Positions 1-10,886 of a DNA stretch of 64,000 nucleotides are shown here, piece by piece. Where the stretch lies: contig CM039463.1 in NCBI GenBank assembly GCA_022414725.1, positions 21,137,359-21,201,358 on the forward strand, in the 5' to 3' direction. The stretch is from Microglena sp. YARC. Its lineage: Eukaryota; Chlorophyta; Chlorophyceae; Chlamydomonadales; Chlamydomonadaceae. The notes under the pieces are model-generated. The model saw nothing but the letters and a program-made list of their open reading frames with translations. It had not been told where the DNA came from and did no database searches. Position numbers and translations under genes: made by a program. Position 1 is the first letter of the stretch; every line of letters begins with the position of its first letter.

Positions 1-660
1 AATAACTGTGCATGCGTCGTACACCATATACATTTACAGTGGTAGAAACTATTATCTGTAACAACTGCAATAACTGTGCATGCGTCGTACACCATATACA
101 TTTACAGTGGTAGAAACTATTATCTGTAACAACTGCAATAACTGTGCATGCGTCGTACACCATATACATTTACAGTGGTAGAAACTATTATCTGTAACAA
201 CTGCAATAACTGTGCATGCGTCGTACACCATATACATTTACAGTGGTAGAAACTATTATCTGTAACAACTGCAATAACTGTGCATGCGTCGTACACCATA
301 TACATTTACAGTGGTAGAATCTATTATCTGTAACAACTGCAATAACTGTGCATGCGTCGTACACCATATACATTTACAGTGGTAGAAACTATTATCTGTA
401 ACAACTGCAATAACTGTGCATGCGTCGTACACCATATACATTTACAGTGGTAGAAACTATTATCTGTAACAATTGCAATAACTGTGCATGCGTCGTACAC
501 CATATACATTTACAGTGGTAGAAACTATTATCTGTAACAACTGCAATAACTGTGCATGCGTCGTACACCATATACATTTACAGTGGTAGAAACTATTATC
601 TGTAACAACTATAATAACTGTGCATGCACCGTACACTGTAAACATTTACGGTGGTAAAAA
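1..660. repeat. 68-bp tandem repeat, about 9.5 copies
   Basis: A 68-bp unit containing the words GTGCATGCGTCGTACACC and TTTACAGTGGTAGAAAC repeats without gaps from the left edge. Copies differ by single bases, and the last one (about 600-660) is the most diverged. The array lies upstream of the terminal exon at 1203 and is probably inside an intron of that gene. Apparent 61-residue reading frames here are only the repeat read through and are not genes. Confidence 0.93.
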
Positions 661-719
661 ATATCATCTGTACCACACTGTGACATATGCTAATATGAGT
701 ACTATGGCAGAAATAAGGA

Positions 720-1015
720 CTGCTGTGTGGTGTATGCATCCAATATATGCATTTAATATACGCATTGGATATATGCTTTATTATATGCATTTATGATAAG
801 CATTCAATATTTGTATTTAATGTATGCATTTTATATATGTATTTAATAGATGCATTTTATGTATGCATTTAATATACGCATTGGATATATGCTTTATTAT
901 ATGCATTTCTGATAAGCATTGAATATGTGTATTTAATGTATGCATTTAATTTATGTATTTAATATATGCAGTTAATATATGCAGTTAATATATGCATTTA
1001 TTATATGCATTTATG
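720..1015. repeat. AT-rich short tandem repeat (ATGCATTTAATAT type)
   Basis: Degenerate 16-17-bp units built on TATGCATTTAATATATGC run through this stretch. There is no coding potential. It lies in the presumed intron upstream of the exon at 1203. Confidence 0.8.
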
Positions 1016-1202
1016 TGAATAGATTGTCTCCAGAGAAAGTACAATTCATAGAAAAGTACTATATCTTATTGTATATTATATCCAGTCATTTTATTTAAAT
1101 TATATTTGTAGTAAAATGTACATGTGTATTACATTATTTATAGATATATACATTTCATTACATGGTTCTAATATACACATTCACATGTCTGTCTACTTGC
1201 AG

Positions 1203-1303
1203 AGCCTATCTCTGTGATCAACGGAGTCAAGAGCAAAGAGGATGTTGCAGCAGTCATTAAGAAGATTGGATTTGAACCTGGTGTGGCCGCAGCAAATGAA
1301 TGA
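1203..1303 (+). CDS. terminal exon of an unidentified gene
   Basis: After the acceptor CTACTTGCAG the frame continues from a split codon, through PISVINGVKSKEDVAAV and IKKIGFEPGVAAANE, to a TGA stop at 1301-1303. It has balanced composition, a good acceptor and a clean stop, which sets it apart from the surrounding repeats. The rest of the gene lies to the left of the window. I do not recognise the family; the fragment looks like the soluble C-terminal tail of a larger protein. Its last bases are repeated three more times downstream in decayed form. Confidence 0.6.
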
Positions 1304-1352
1304 TGTATACAGATATCTATGTATTTGACACAATCATTCGTACGCATGAGCG

Positions 1353-1404
<52 letters not shown>

Positions 1405-1680
1405 CTTGGATTTGAACCTGTTGTGGCCGCAGCAAATGCATGATGTATGCAGATATCTATGTATTTGACACAAACATTCGTACGCATGAGCATCACACAC
1501 ACACACACACACAAACACACCTTGTATTTGAACCTGTTGTGGCCGCATCAGATGAATGATGTATACAGATATCTGTGCATTTGGCACAAACATTCGCACG
1601 CATGAGCGTCACACACACACACACACACCTTGGACTTGAACATGTTCTGGCTGCATCAGATGAATGTCGTCCCTCTAGAA
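1304..1680 (+). repeat. three decayed copies of the terminal exon end separated by (CA)n
   Basis: Each copy holds the end of the upstream exon (word TTTGAACCTGTTGTGGCCGC or a variant), its stop-codon region and about 70 bases of 3' flank ending in CGTACGCATGAGC. (CA)n runs near 1354-1400, 1494-1521 and 1610-1627 separate the copies. Stop codons and substitutions show that they are not functional exons. The same exon-boundary duplication is seen in the two large genes. Confidence 0.85.
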
Positions 1681-1959
1681 CAGTGCACTTCAAAATTGAA
1701 CTCATGTAGAGGTTTCAGTATGATGGCCCTGGTGGGGGGTGTCTCATTTAGCCTAGCCTGAACAGGGAGTGGGGTGTGGGGTGCAGGGAGTGGGGTGTGG
1801 GGCAGGGTTGTTCCAAACGCTGTGCCTTGTGTCTCAGACACAGATTTTTGAGGGTCCGCTCAGTCACAGATGCAGATTTTTGGAGGGTCCGTTGCGTCTC
1901 ATGATGCAGATTTTGGAGCTCCCAGACCAACCTTGGTGGAGTGTGTGTGGGGGTGGGCG

Positions 1960-2842
1960 TGCGTGCGTGCAGGCTCTTGTGCAAGCTGTGTGTGGAGGCC
2001 ACACAGGGATAGTGCGTCTGTTGTTACATGCCCCACAGCATGCTGCACATGCTGATTGTCACAGTGAACAGGCTCGTGTGCAAGCTGTGTGTGGAGGCCA
2101 CACAGAGATAGTGTGTATGTTGTTCAATTCCCCACTGCATTGTGCACATGCTGATTGTCAGGAGGGAGAGGCTATTGTGGAGGCAGCACGTGGAGGCCAC
2201 TTAAAGGAACTAGATATCTGGTGACAACGACCCTGGTCAACATGCTTAGCTATTTGATCGACCCCCTTGAATCACTGTCACAAATTGGCCCCCTAGCACG
2301 TGGAGGCTACTTAGAAGTTGCGCTTACGTTGTTTAATGCCCCAGCCTATGCTGCACGTGCTGATTGTCAGGAAATACGAGCTCTTGTGATGGCAGCAGGG
2401 TACTTCCATTGACCAAATTGGCCAGCGCTTTAGCGCACTTGAAAAATGGCATGGGCGTAGGCATAGGCATGAGCATGGGCATGAGCACAGACATCGGCAT
2501 AGGCATCGGCATTGGCGTAGACATAGGCATCTGTATCGGCATGGGCATAGGCATGGGGATTGGCATGGGAATGGCCTATACTGCACGTGCTGATTGTCAG
2601 GAAATACGAGCTCTTGTGATGGCAGTGCATGGAGGCTACATTGAAATTGAAATTGTCACATCCGTGTAATGCCGTTACTCACAGGACGTGAAGTTAAGGA
2701 CACCATAGCGTAAGCCGGAGCTAGCTATAGTCACCATGGAGGCTATACCAACATTGTGCATATGTTGTTTAATGCCCCAGCCCATGCTGCACGTGCTAAT
2801 TTTCAGGAAGGAGAGGGTTGGTTGAGGTTGGTTGTACTCAGT
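1960..2842 (+). pseudogene. ankyrin-repeat gene remnant
   Basis: Several plus-strand stretches match the ankyrin consensus, with helix pairs such as GGHTGIVRLLLHAP and GGHTEIVCMLFNSP followed by AHADC linkers, and EGEAIVEAARGGHLKEL. Related fragments recur in other frames near 2300-2400 (GGYLEVALTLFNAPAYAARADC), 2570-2645 and 2730-2830. Stops and frameshifts break the frame, and a GGCATR microsatellite interrupts it at 2451-2575. No start or splice structure is convincing. It is best read as debris from an ankyrin-repeat gene family rather than a working gene. Confidence 0.6.
2451..2575. repeat. GGCATR hexanucleotide microsatellite
   Basis: Runs of GGCATAGGCATGGGCAT-type hexamers occupy this stretch and translate as a Gly-Ile/Met string. 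It sits within the ankyrin-like debris. Confidence 0.85.
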
Positions 2843-2919
2843 GTACTCAGGGTGGCTGAGCTACGACGCAGGGTAAGGGTGGCTAAGTTGGATTGAGTCA
2901 CACAAGGGGCAGTTGGATT

Positions 2920-3400
2920 GGCTTGGCTTCACTCTGCGTACTCCTTATCCCCACTCATCTCAAGTACCAGCATCCCAACTATTGGCTTGGCTTGGCTTGG
3001 CTTCACCCTTCGTATTCCTTATCCCCACTGATCCCCACTCATCCTAAGTAGCTGTGTCCCAACTGTTGCCTTGGCTTGGCTTGGCTTGGCTTCACCCTTC
3101 ATATTCATTATCCCCACTGATCCCCACTCATCCCAAGTAGCAGTGTCCCAACTAATGGCTTGGCTTGGCTTCACCCTTCATACTCCTTATCCCCACTGAT
3201 CCCCACTCATTCCAAGTTGCAGCGTCCCAACTGTTGGCTTGGCTTGGCTCCACCCTGCATACTCCTAATCCCCACTGATCCCCACTCATCCCAAGTAGCA
3301 GCGCGCCCCAACTGTTGGATTGGCTTGGCTTCACTCTGCGTACTCCTTATCGCATCCACACAGATCCCAAGTAGCAGCGCCCAAATCGTTTGTTTGATTA
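2920..3400. repeat. tandem repeat of about 80-90 bp, six copies
   Basis: Copies contain GGCTTGGCTTCACCCTTC, CTTATCCCCACTGATCCCC and a CCCAAGTAGCAGCG-type segment. No coding potential is evident. Confidence 0.85.
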
Positions 3401-3587
3401 AATGGTCTATCAGCCATCAGGCTGCTTACCCTTAATGGGTGATTGAAGTCAAAGTACGAAGTGTAATATGTATTTAACATATATTTAATATGTATTTATT
3501 TAATTTATAAGAATGTGATAATAATCGCACAATTAAATTATCATCCCAAATGAGATGATGATTTAATTACATTGTAGAATTAAATGA

Positions 3588-3742
3588 TCACTGTAGCACA
3601 AACTCATGGCTCCCATCGGTAAAACGATTGTTTGGATGGGGTTCAGTTCATCAGTGCTTTTTCTTTTTAAGCCCTTCCTGCTCGGTTGGGCAAGTCCCTT
3701 TAGCCTATGAGTCTTACCCCTGGACTGTAACAACATACACAT
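3588..3742 (+). repeat. dispersed repeat family A, copy 1
   Basis: About 155 bases run from a TCACTGTAGCACAAAC-like start, through ACGATTGTTTGGATGGGG and TTCAGTTCATCAGTGC, to CCCCTGGACTGTAACA. Closely related full copies are at about 25905-26072 and 47335-47450. A partial, partly inverted copy follows at 3800-3905. Confidence 0.75.
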
Positions 3743-4588
3743 ACGAGGTGTATATGAGCAGTGCTGGGTGATGCTTACGATTAATTGTCTGAGGTTTTTT
3801 AGGGTTTTTTAAGTCCCCTAAGCCTATTTGGCTGGTTTTGTTTTTTGGTATGTTATGTTGTTACAGTCCAAGAGCAGCCAAATAGGCTAAATGGTATATT
3901 ATAAATGAGACTTTGCCTCATTGGACTTGCTCAATTTATCATTTAATTTGATTTATTTGTTACATGGCTTTTCAGCCAACTCTGGTCTGCTTACCATCTT
4001 TCAATTTCTCGGCTTACAGGCGCCCACCCTTTGAAGGCTGGTTTAGATTGGATTGTTTCGTGTGTGAGTTTATGCGGGTACGCTTACGCCATCTCCGGGT
4101 CACCAGGTCGGCTTTCAGGGGACCAGGGAACCAGAGGGAACCCTGTTCCCATTGCAGGGAACAAGGTTCTTGCAGGGGAAACACCTCGGATTTGGGTATG
4201 GGCTGCAGTTAGGCCCTTTTACAAGTAATTTCCTGGTGTAGAGGTAAGCTGTAACCTATACCCACCAGGGCTGTTCAAGTAGAGGGGACTTTAAAATCTA
4301 CTTTTTGAGACGTAACTGTTTTCAACATGTACGTTTCATAAGCCATAGTCCACGTTTCATCAGCCACAAATCTACGTTTCCAACGTGATGGACCCTCAAA
4401 AATCTGCATTTGAGATGTGATCCGTAATTGACTCTCAACGTGACGTTTTTAAGAAGACGAAGAATTGTGTTATATACGCCAGGATTGGCGTCTAACCGTC
4501 TGCACATTGCAGCCAACAATTACCCCCCGTGCATGAACCACGGAAACCAGGGATTTCTAGCTTAGTGCACATGTCTTGGTGCAGATTC
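3743..4588. other. non-coding flank left of the retroelement nest
   Basis: This stretch holds a second, partly inverted family A fragment (3800-3905) and unrecognised sequence with only short reading frames. Around 4270-4440 there are pieces similar to the GGACCCTCAAAAATCTGCA-like words near 1840-1900 on the other strand. I see no gene here. Confidence 0.6.
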
Positions 4589-4593
4589 GAACC

Positions 4594-4813
4594 TTTCAGT
4601 CGATAGAGTAGTTACACAGTGAAGACTGAAGAGCAGATAGCTTATCATCGCAACTCGTGCGGCTATATAGAAAAGGAAGTCATCAGGAAGATTCTGAAGA
4701 CACGTGCAGGCCATAGCTTGCCTATGGCCTGGCGGCAGGCAACCCTGGTCCTGGAGCCACAGGACCACGCGTGCGCTATGCCAACTCAGTGTCCGACGCA
4801 ACGGACAATAACA
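4594..4813 (-). repeat. 3' LTR of the outer element
   Basis: This 220-bp LTR differs from its partner at 18608-18827 by only two bases that I can see (CTTGCC/CTAGCC and CCCTGG/CCCGGG). The GAACC target duplication precedes it. The polypurine tract lies just right of 4813 on the plus-strand coordinates. Confidence 0.93.
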
Positions 4814-5497
4814 TCCCCCCCAATTCAAGGTATTCTTGGATACAAGAATCCCTGGAATTAGCTGAGGGGCATAAAGAAAATATAGGAGTATAAAGATTTA
4901 GATATGCTAACGGCTGGCAGGAGAAGCTGTAAATAATAAATTATTTGGGACAGGGACCAAGGGGGCACGGCACATTAAGAGCAGGGATCTCTAGATCAAT
5001 GTCAGTCTGCTAGGGTAGCAGAAGGCAGGAAGGCTGCAGTGGGAAAGCATAAAAGGAACTAGATGGCATAAAGGACTGACTGGCTGTAAACAACTTCTTT
5101 AAGGTAGACGTCCCCCTCTGGCTCATGTAATCAATCCAGATGGAGGGATATGGTGAGGTACTTCCAATGTCATCTATAAGGTATCATTAATTCAGAATCT
5201 GCAGACTAATGCTATGGGGAAACTATGAGCTACAGTGATGCGTCAGGGCAGCATAGGAGACAGGATAAGGCACATGAGGAGCTGCCAGGTAGCTGCCAGG
5301 GACGTGGGGCTGCTTCTCATGGCAGGATGGCTGTCAGATAGGGATGATTCCCCCCATCATTTGGGATTATCCTAAATTAGAGAATTTGCAGGCATACTGT
5401 AGAAGCTAAGAGAGGGACGCTAAAACAAAGGGACAGCAGTACATGAGGCAGTACAAAGCATCACATTAATCTTAGAGTGTTCATGGCTAAAACAAGA
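4814..5497 (-). other. 3' non-coding part of the outer element
   Basis: This is internal sequence between the 3' LTR and the insertion point of the inner element. I see no open frame of note. Confidence 0.6.
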
Positions 5498-5502
5498 ATG
5501 AG

Positions 5503-5827
5503 TATCAGCTTTAATACACTCCGTAGAGTGGACAGAGATGATTGCGACGGAACAGACGCGCCAATCTATACACGGAGACGAGAATTACGTTACAAGCACA
5601 GGAGACCCATTAAGGGGCACCAGTGGTGAAAGGGGCGGCAGCCTGGAACCTAACAGGGTACAGGCTAGACCGGTGACGCAGTCAACAGGAAGCTGTCACT
5701 GAGTCAAGAAGGATGACACAGTCTACGGGAAGCTAGCACAGTACTGGCAGAGCCGATAGTTCTAAGGAAGTACATAAGTAGTCACCAAGTCATAAAACGC
5801 GTGAGAGCACCGCAATTCATGCTGACA
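5503..5827 (-). repeat. 3' LTR of the inner element
   Basis: This 325-bp LTR matches 10887-11211 at every base I compared. The target duplication ATGAG precedes it. Confidence 0.93.
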
Positions 5828-7740
5828 CTCCACCTATGACACAGGTGACATACAATACTACTTCTCCACCTATGGCACTGGGGACATAGAACTATATGTA
5901 ACAGAAAAGAAAAAAAAATCAAAGCACTCCGAAAAATCGAGAGAACTTCAAATGAAACCCAAAGGGTTAAAGGAAGGAATGAAACAAGGCAAAAACAAAA
6001 TTTTGCCAAGGTAGAAAAGGATGAAAAACCGAATATCAAAGTTGGGGAAGAACGGTATAGAAAACCCGATCCGGGAATAGGAACCTAACGCCAATCAATG
6101 GTAACCAAAGAGACAGATTGAAATATCGTGTGAGAGCAGCACACGAGAGAATCAAAGCCTGAAGGACACAGACAAGAGGACACTAAAGTCCACTATTAAA
6201 AAAAAAAAAGTCGATGGAAAAATCCACTACCTTAAAAACTATTCTTAGCATAGAATCCATGACTAGGTTGGGATGAAAAAACCATGATGAACTGGTTTCT
6301 TACGCAAAGATGGAAGTAAGAAGATTTATGAAAGTTAATTATCATAAATCCCCAGTTACGGCACTAACTAAAACATTCTAGGAGGTGGGTATCGCACCGC
6401 AAAGAACTCATGCACTCAAGACACACCAAGCGCCTAACCACAAGCAAACCAAACCTGCAGCAACCGAAAAAAAAAAATCCAAAGGATGCGAAGTTAAAAT
6501 ATTCAAGAAACTCGTAACTAACAAAGGAAACACAGTTCAATGAACAATAGAAGGTTAGATGTACAACCATAGTACATAAAACCTATTGTCCACTTGAAAA
6601 ATAGTAAACGCAGAAAAATGGACTTCAACAATTTACCGCAAAGGATGGACTGAAAGGGCGCTTGAAATACACTCGGAAAACAAGAAAGAGGTGAGCGGCG
6701 GTACATCTGCAAGTACAACTGCAAGTACAACTGCAAGTACAAAGGCAAGTACAACTGCAAGACGACCCAGCCCACCAACGGACAGGAAAATCCAAAGGGA
6801 AATAACTACTACACTCCACAAAAAGTTCTAATCACCTGAGGGGCAGGTGATCTAAAAGCAGTGTGGAGTAAAAAGAAATAGCTAATCTATGATGAGCTCC
6901 ACCGAATGAACCATCTGCCTATGGAACTAAGAGTCAGAAACCATCAAGACGCTATAACGGTGGTCTGAATAAATCACCACCTTCCACCAAAACCAAGAAA
7001 GACAGCTAAAAGGAAGCTGCCTAAACAAAGCGTCGTAACGCTCCACCAATCTAGACTACCCTATAAGACAGACTAGGAGGTGCTGAGGAATAGGCACCCA
7101 CACATATATAGGGCCATGTTAACCTACGTATGAGAACCAGCAGCACCGAAAACAATGAATCCTGGGTTGACTGTAACACCCCAGCCATACGCAGTATCAA
7201 ACTATACCAGTGTTCAAGATCATCACTCACTCCACGTGACGGCTACATCATCACATGGGCTTGACCCGGATAATCCACCAGGGACGGCAGGAGGCGAAGG
7301 AAGTAACAGCGCCTACGAGCCATCCGAACTGGTGGCCGGAGTTTGGCGACTATTAGACAATTGACCTATGACAGGCTCCACTATGATCTGAGGCTGTCTG
7401 AATCCTAGAGCTTCGCCGACGGAACGTGGCGCAGAGGAGGGCCTGGCGACCCCCTGAGATTCGGCTAAATTAAAATTCGGAAATACAACTCCCACCCGCC
7501 CTAAAACTTCACACACAATACAGCATGATCAGGCCCTGGTCTGGAATGCAATCTGGATACATCCCAGCCAGGCCAGCCATCAACAATTGGGGTTGTTAAA
7601 GGGCGTAGGGAATTACCGGCGACACGTAACATATCACCGTTTGATGACAGGAGGGATGCAAGCGGGCACGGGGACCCATACTAATGGGAGAGCCCAGGAA
7701 GACAGTTTAGCCTGAACTGGATATAGAGAGTACATCACTA
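5828..7740 (-). other. inner-element interior without recognisable genes
   Basis: Purine-rich internal sequence fills the place where reverse transcriptase and RNase H would lie in an intact copia element. I could not find their motifs in any frame. Short reading frames, such as those near 6364-6821, look incidental. A (CAAGTACAACTG)n-like run lies at 6708-6760. Confidence 0.5.
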
Positions 7741-7862
7741 CTCTCTACTACCTGGCGCAACATCGGAAACCCAAATATAATAACCCTTACTCACCAGGGA
7801 ATACCCAACCAGTCTACCAAATAACGCCCTTTCGACTAGCTTGTTGCGTTTCTTCCCAATAC
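7741..7862 (-). pseudogene. copia pol fragment downstream of integrase
   Basis: The minus-strand frame reads KKRNKLVERALFGRLVGYS followed by SKGYYIWV and ends at a stop near 7740. This is the segment that follows the integrase core in copia polyproteins (the usual form is LDPR.RKCIFLGYS..SKGYR). It is the continuation of the integrase fragment at 9410-9905, displaced by the LINE insertion. Confidence 0.75.
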
Positions 7863-7867
7863 TAAGG

Positions 7868-8872
7868 AGATGCCATACTATGGAGATATACAATATTGAT
7901 ATTCTCACCCACCTGTTTGATTCTCTTGTACAACCTATCCTGAATTTTGGCTGTGAGGTGTGGGCTCCTTCTATTCTGAACAACACACTTATCTCAAATG
8001 ACCATGCTTGTGAGAAATGGCATAGAGGTATACTTAAACAAATGTTGGGTGTTTGCCAATCTACTACATCTAATATTATCATGGAAGAGCTGGGTAGAAC
8101 CCCGTTGTGTTTTGCTTGGCTTAAACAAGCTTTGCGCTTCTGGAACAAGACCATACATAAAGAACCTGAGGATCTCATTAGAATGGCTCTTGAGGAATCT
8201 TTTGACTCCAACACTGGCTGGGTTCATGACTTACGTTGTGCTCTCCACAAGCTAGGATCTAGTAAAAACATCAACATCTTGGAGGCTGTCGATGTCGAAG
8301 GTATTATGTCTGAAGTTTTTGAGTCATGGAGGTTTAAGTACCCAAGTGACACCAATGCAGTTAGAGACATCCCTGATGAGAGAAGGGTTGGCTTTAAACG
8401 CCTACGATACCAAAAACGGTTCGCAGCCAACAACAATGATGAGAATGGCTTGATTCCCTTTACATCCGCCTTACATAAGCAGGATCAGATTCGTTCTATA
8501 GCACAGTTTAGAATGGGTTCCCATTGGCTGAACACAGAAAGAATGAGGGTGGTGGATAGAGCACACATCCCTCGCTCAATGAGACACTGTCAAATGTGTG
8601 GGTTCCAAAAACCTGAGGATGAAATGCATATGTTTGAGTGCCCTTTTTATAATGATATTCGCCTTCGCTACCAGAAGCTGTTTACAGATATTTATAGGCA
8701 TGTCCATGAGGATACCGACTTAACCGTATGGAATGTGGAATTCTGCGATTCCACATTCAGAACCTTTATGAATGGAAATGGCACTAAGTCTTTTTGGAGC
8801 AACCTAGCCGACTATCTTTCTACTTGTAGAAGAGCAAGACAGGAAGCCCTGGACTGCTTAGTGGCACCGTAA
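7868..8872 (+). CDS. LINE reverse transcriptase C-terminal region (truncated)
   Basis: An uninterrupted frame of about 334 codons ends at the stop at 8870-8872. Its beginning (HLFDSLVQPILNFGCEVWA) matches the end of the reverse-transcriptase domain of many LINE elements, where a polypeptide-thumb segment is followed by PILxYGCExW. Further on lies a CCHC-type motif (C-x2-C-x9-H-x3-C, about 8589-8642), a known feature of LINE C-termini. The catalytic palm of the polymerase and any endonuclease are missing because of 5' truncation. The frame has no stops, so the copy is young, but it cannot be active by itself. Confidence 0.85.
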   Translation, partial: RCHTMEIYNIDILTHLFDSLVQPILNFGCEVWAPSILNNTLISNDHACEKWHRGILKQMLGVCQSTTSNIIMEELGRTPLCFAWLKQALRFWNKTIHKEPEDLIRMALEESFDSNTGWVHDLRCALHKLGSSKNINILEAVDVEGIMSEVFESWRFKYPSDTNAVRDIPDERRVGFKRLRYQKRFAANNNDENGLIPFTSALHKQDQIRSIAQFRMGSHWLNTERMRVVDRAHIPRSMRHCQMCGFQKPEDEMHMFECPFYNDIRLRYQKLFTDIYRHVHEDTDLTVWNVEFCDSTFRTFMNGNGTKSFWSNLADYLSTCRRARQEALDCLVAP

Positions 8873-9124
8873 TTTATTATCCCTTTTTTTCTTTTTGTGA
8901 CTTCTCATTTGTTAGCTTCTTACCTCCGCCACTGTAAGTGGTTGAGATCTGGGTCCTGCTCTAGGGGGTTTAATACCTACGCCACCAAAACGGTGGTTGG
9001 GAGTTTGGTTTGTTTGTCCTCGATACACCCCTGATGTAATGGGGTTTTTTGCTTTGTGGGTGCTTTTTCTTTTTGTTTAAAGCACAGAGTCTCATACACC
9101 CTCGCGGTGTCAAGTAGACTTTAA
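8873..9124 (+). other. 3' UTR of the LINE
   Basis: T-rich untranslated sequence lies between the stop codon and the microsatellite tail. I see no conserved structure. Confidence 0.6.
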
Positions 9125-9411
9125 CATGTAATGTAATGTAATGTAATGTAATGTAATGTAATGTAATGTAATGTAATGTAATGTAATGTAATGTAATGTA
9201 ATGTAATGTAATGTAATGTAATGTAATGTAATGTAATGTAATGTAATGCAATGCAATGCAATGTAATGTAATGTAATGTAATGTAATGTAATGTAATGTA
9301 ATGTAATGTAATGTAATGTAATGTAATGTAATGTAATGTAATGTAATGTAATGTAATGTAATGTAATGTAATGTAATGTAATGTAATGTAATGTAATGTA
9401 ATGTAATGTAA
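9125..9411 (+). repeat. (TAATG)n tail of the LINE
   Basis: About 57 almost perfect pentamers follow the LINE 3' UTR. Three or four central units are changed to CAATG. Read in phase, each unit contains TGTAA, the polyadenylation signal of green algae. The long reading frames here (for example HYITLHYITL) are artefacts of the repeat. Confidence 0.95.
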
Positions 9412-9905
9412 TAAGGTGACATAGCAAGGGCAACCAAACACACGCAACAACGACACATCAGGTGCAACCCCAAAGAACAGCTCCAAAGGAGTCTTGTCTC
9501 CCTAGTTGTACAGCCGATTACGAAGGTAACAAGCACTTAGGAAGGCATAGGGCCAGAAAGACTTAGCTAGTTTAGACTCCAAGTGGATACTCCTAGCTAC
9601 ACTCTGTAAGACCCCATTATACCTCTCCACCGTTGCATTCTGCTGAGCAGTGTAAACCATCGATAACTCATGCACCGCCACAACTAATCGAGATCAACCA
9701 TGCCTCTATACCACTTAACTAAAAATTCCTAAGCCCTATCAGAACTCAAACACTTGAACCCAAACCCATGTAGCTGAGGCATACACCTTAAGAGGGAACC
9801 AGGGGCACGGTAAGACAAAGTAGCGACCTCTGTCGAACCACGGAACGCACCCAGGAAAAAATATCCACCAAGATATCATGGCAAAGAACCTCCACGGCCG
9901 CTGGA
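9410..9905 (-). pseudogene. copia integrase remnant
   Basis: The minus strand encodes, with stops and frameshifts, VDIFSW, then CLSSDRA followed by a stop and EF, then YTAQQNATVERYN, SKLAKSFWPYAF, and ELFFGVAPDVSLLRVFGCP. These are the landmark segments of the copia integrase core in the correct order (first D region, SDxxxEF, QQNGxxERxN, FGxxPDVSHLRVFGC). At least two in-frame stops show that it is dead. The LINE interrupts the downstream continuation. Confidence 0.85.
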
Positions 9906-10886
9906 CTAGGGCCAGGACGGCCTCCACTTCGGCCTGTAGCATGTCGGCGAAGTCCGGCGCTGCGAGACCTGGGATCACAGAAGGTGGGGAAGCGTAAGGG
10001 CGAAGTCGAGATTTGAGGTATGGGAAAAAGGAGACGAGGATGAAAGTGCAGCAAGTCGCACCTGGTGCAGAAAATCGCAAATCGCAAGGGCAGAATTCGA
10101 AAATGTATCGCTAGGATGCGAAGAGCAGAGCCGAGGCATGTAAAGGTCCTAATATCCCGCCGTCGATGATCAGTCAATCCCAAGTCCCCCCCTCTATCGC
10201 TCGACTCACTCGGTTGGGGGGTAGAGGGAGCAGCTCCCGTAGTGGTGCTGACCATACCCCCCCTGCTTCCTACCACCTCCAGAATCTCCAGGTCCAGCCG
10301 CGTAGGTCGTCCTCCTCTGGCGAACCCTACGGCAGTGCCGGCGGTCCGCCAGCTTGATCAAAAAAATTCACCAGAAGGTAGCACAGAGCCACTAGAGCGC
10401 AAGCTCATGCCAGTAGCCGATCGTCGGCTGGGCAGAGCAAAGGTGGGCACAGACGACGTAGACAGGGGAACATCAATAGGGAGCTTGGTCGGCTTGGCAA
10501 CCTCCGGGTTCGCAGGCAGAGCCTCAAACACCGGATAAATGTTACGTCAAGGACGCGAGCAGACGAAGACGGGGAACCTCCACCGATGTCCAGGCTAGTC
10601 GCCGACTTGAATCTGCACGTCACAGTCATCTACGACAGACGGGAGGAGGCGACAGACGGCAGGGGAGGAAAAGGAAGAGAAGATGGAGGAATGATTGGGG
10701 GGGGTTACTTCCACGATGGCGGAAGGATCCTCCTCTCTGGCAGCAGAGGCCGCTGGCGCGCAATCAATCAGCCAATTTGTCGGCATTGCAGGACTTCGGA
10801 ACTTCCAGAATGAAGCTCGTTGAAGCCAAGGAGAGGACGACGTAGAAGATGCATTAAGCAGTGGTACCATAATGGACCCGATGACC
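9906..10886 (-). other. 5' leader and degraded gag region of the inner element
   Basis: This is under 1 kb between the 5' LTR and the integrase remnant, too short for gag plus protease. A minus-strand frame at 10595-10870 begins close to the LTR and may be a gag relic, but I do not see a zinc knuckle. The bases next to the LTR on the minus strand (GGTCATCGGGTCC) may be the primer-binding site. Confidence 0.5.

Larger units (their letters stand above)
7868..9411 (+). mobile_element. 5'-truncated LINE with a pentanucleotide tail
   Basis: The insert contains the 3' end of a non-LTR retrotransposon: an open frame, a short 3' UTR and a long (TAATG)n tail. It sits in the opposite orientation to the surrounding copia element and breaks its integrase region between the GCPCYVTL motif and the GYS..SKGY motif. 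TAAGG at 7863-7867 and 9412-9416 could be a short target duplication, but 5 bases in low-complexity sequence is weak evidence. Confidence 0.85.

Noticed and set aside
1..660. Evenly spaced repeats that could suggest a CRISPR array
   Set aside because: The units are contiguous with no unique spacers, and the window is eukaryotic. The same holds for the arrays at 37380 and 38325.
7312..7516. Possible pol segment of the inner element on the minus strand
   Set aside because: It lies in the expected place between integrase and polymerase, but I could not match any motif, so no domain is called.
8970..9536. HYITLHYITL proteins on the minus strand
   Set aside because: These are the (TAATG)n tail of the LINE read in three frames.
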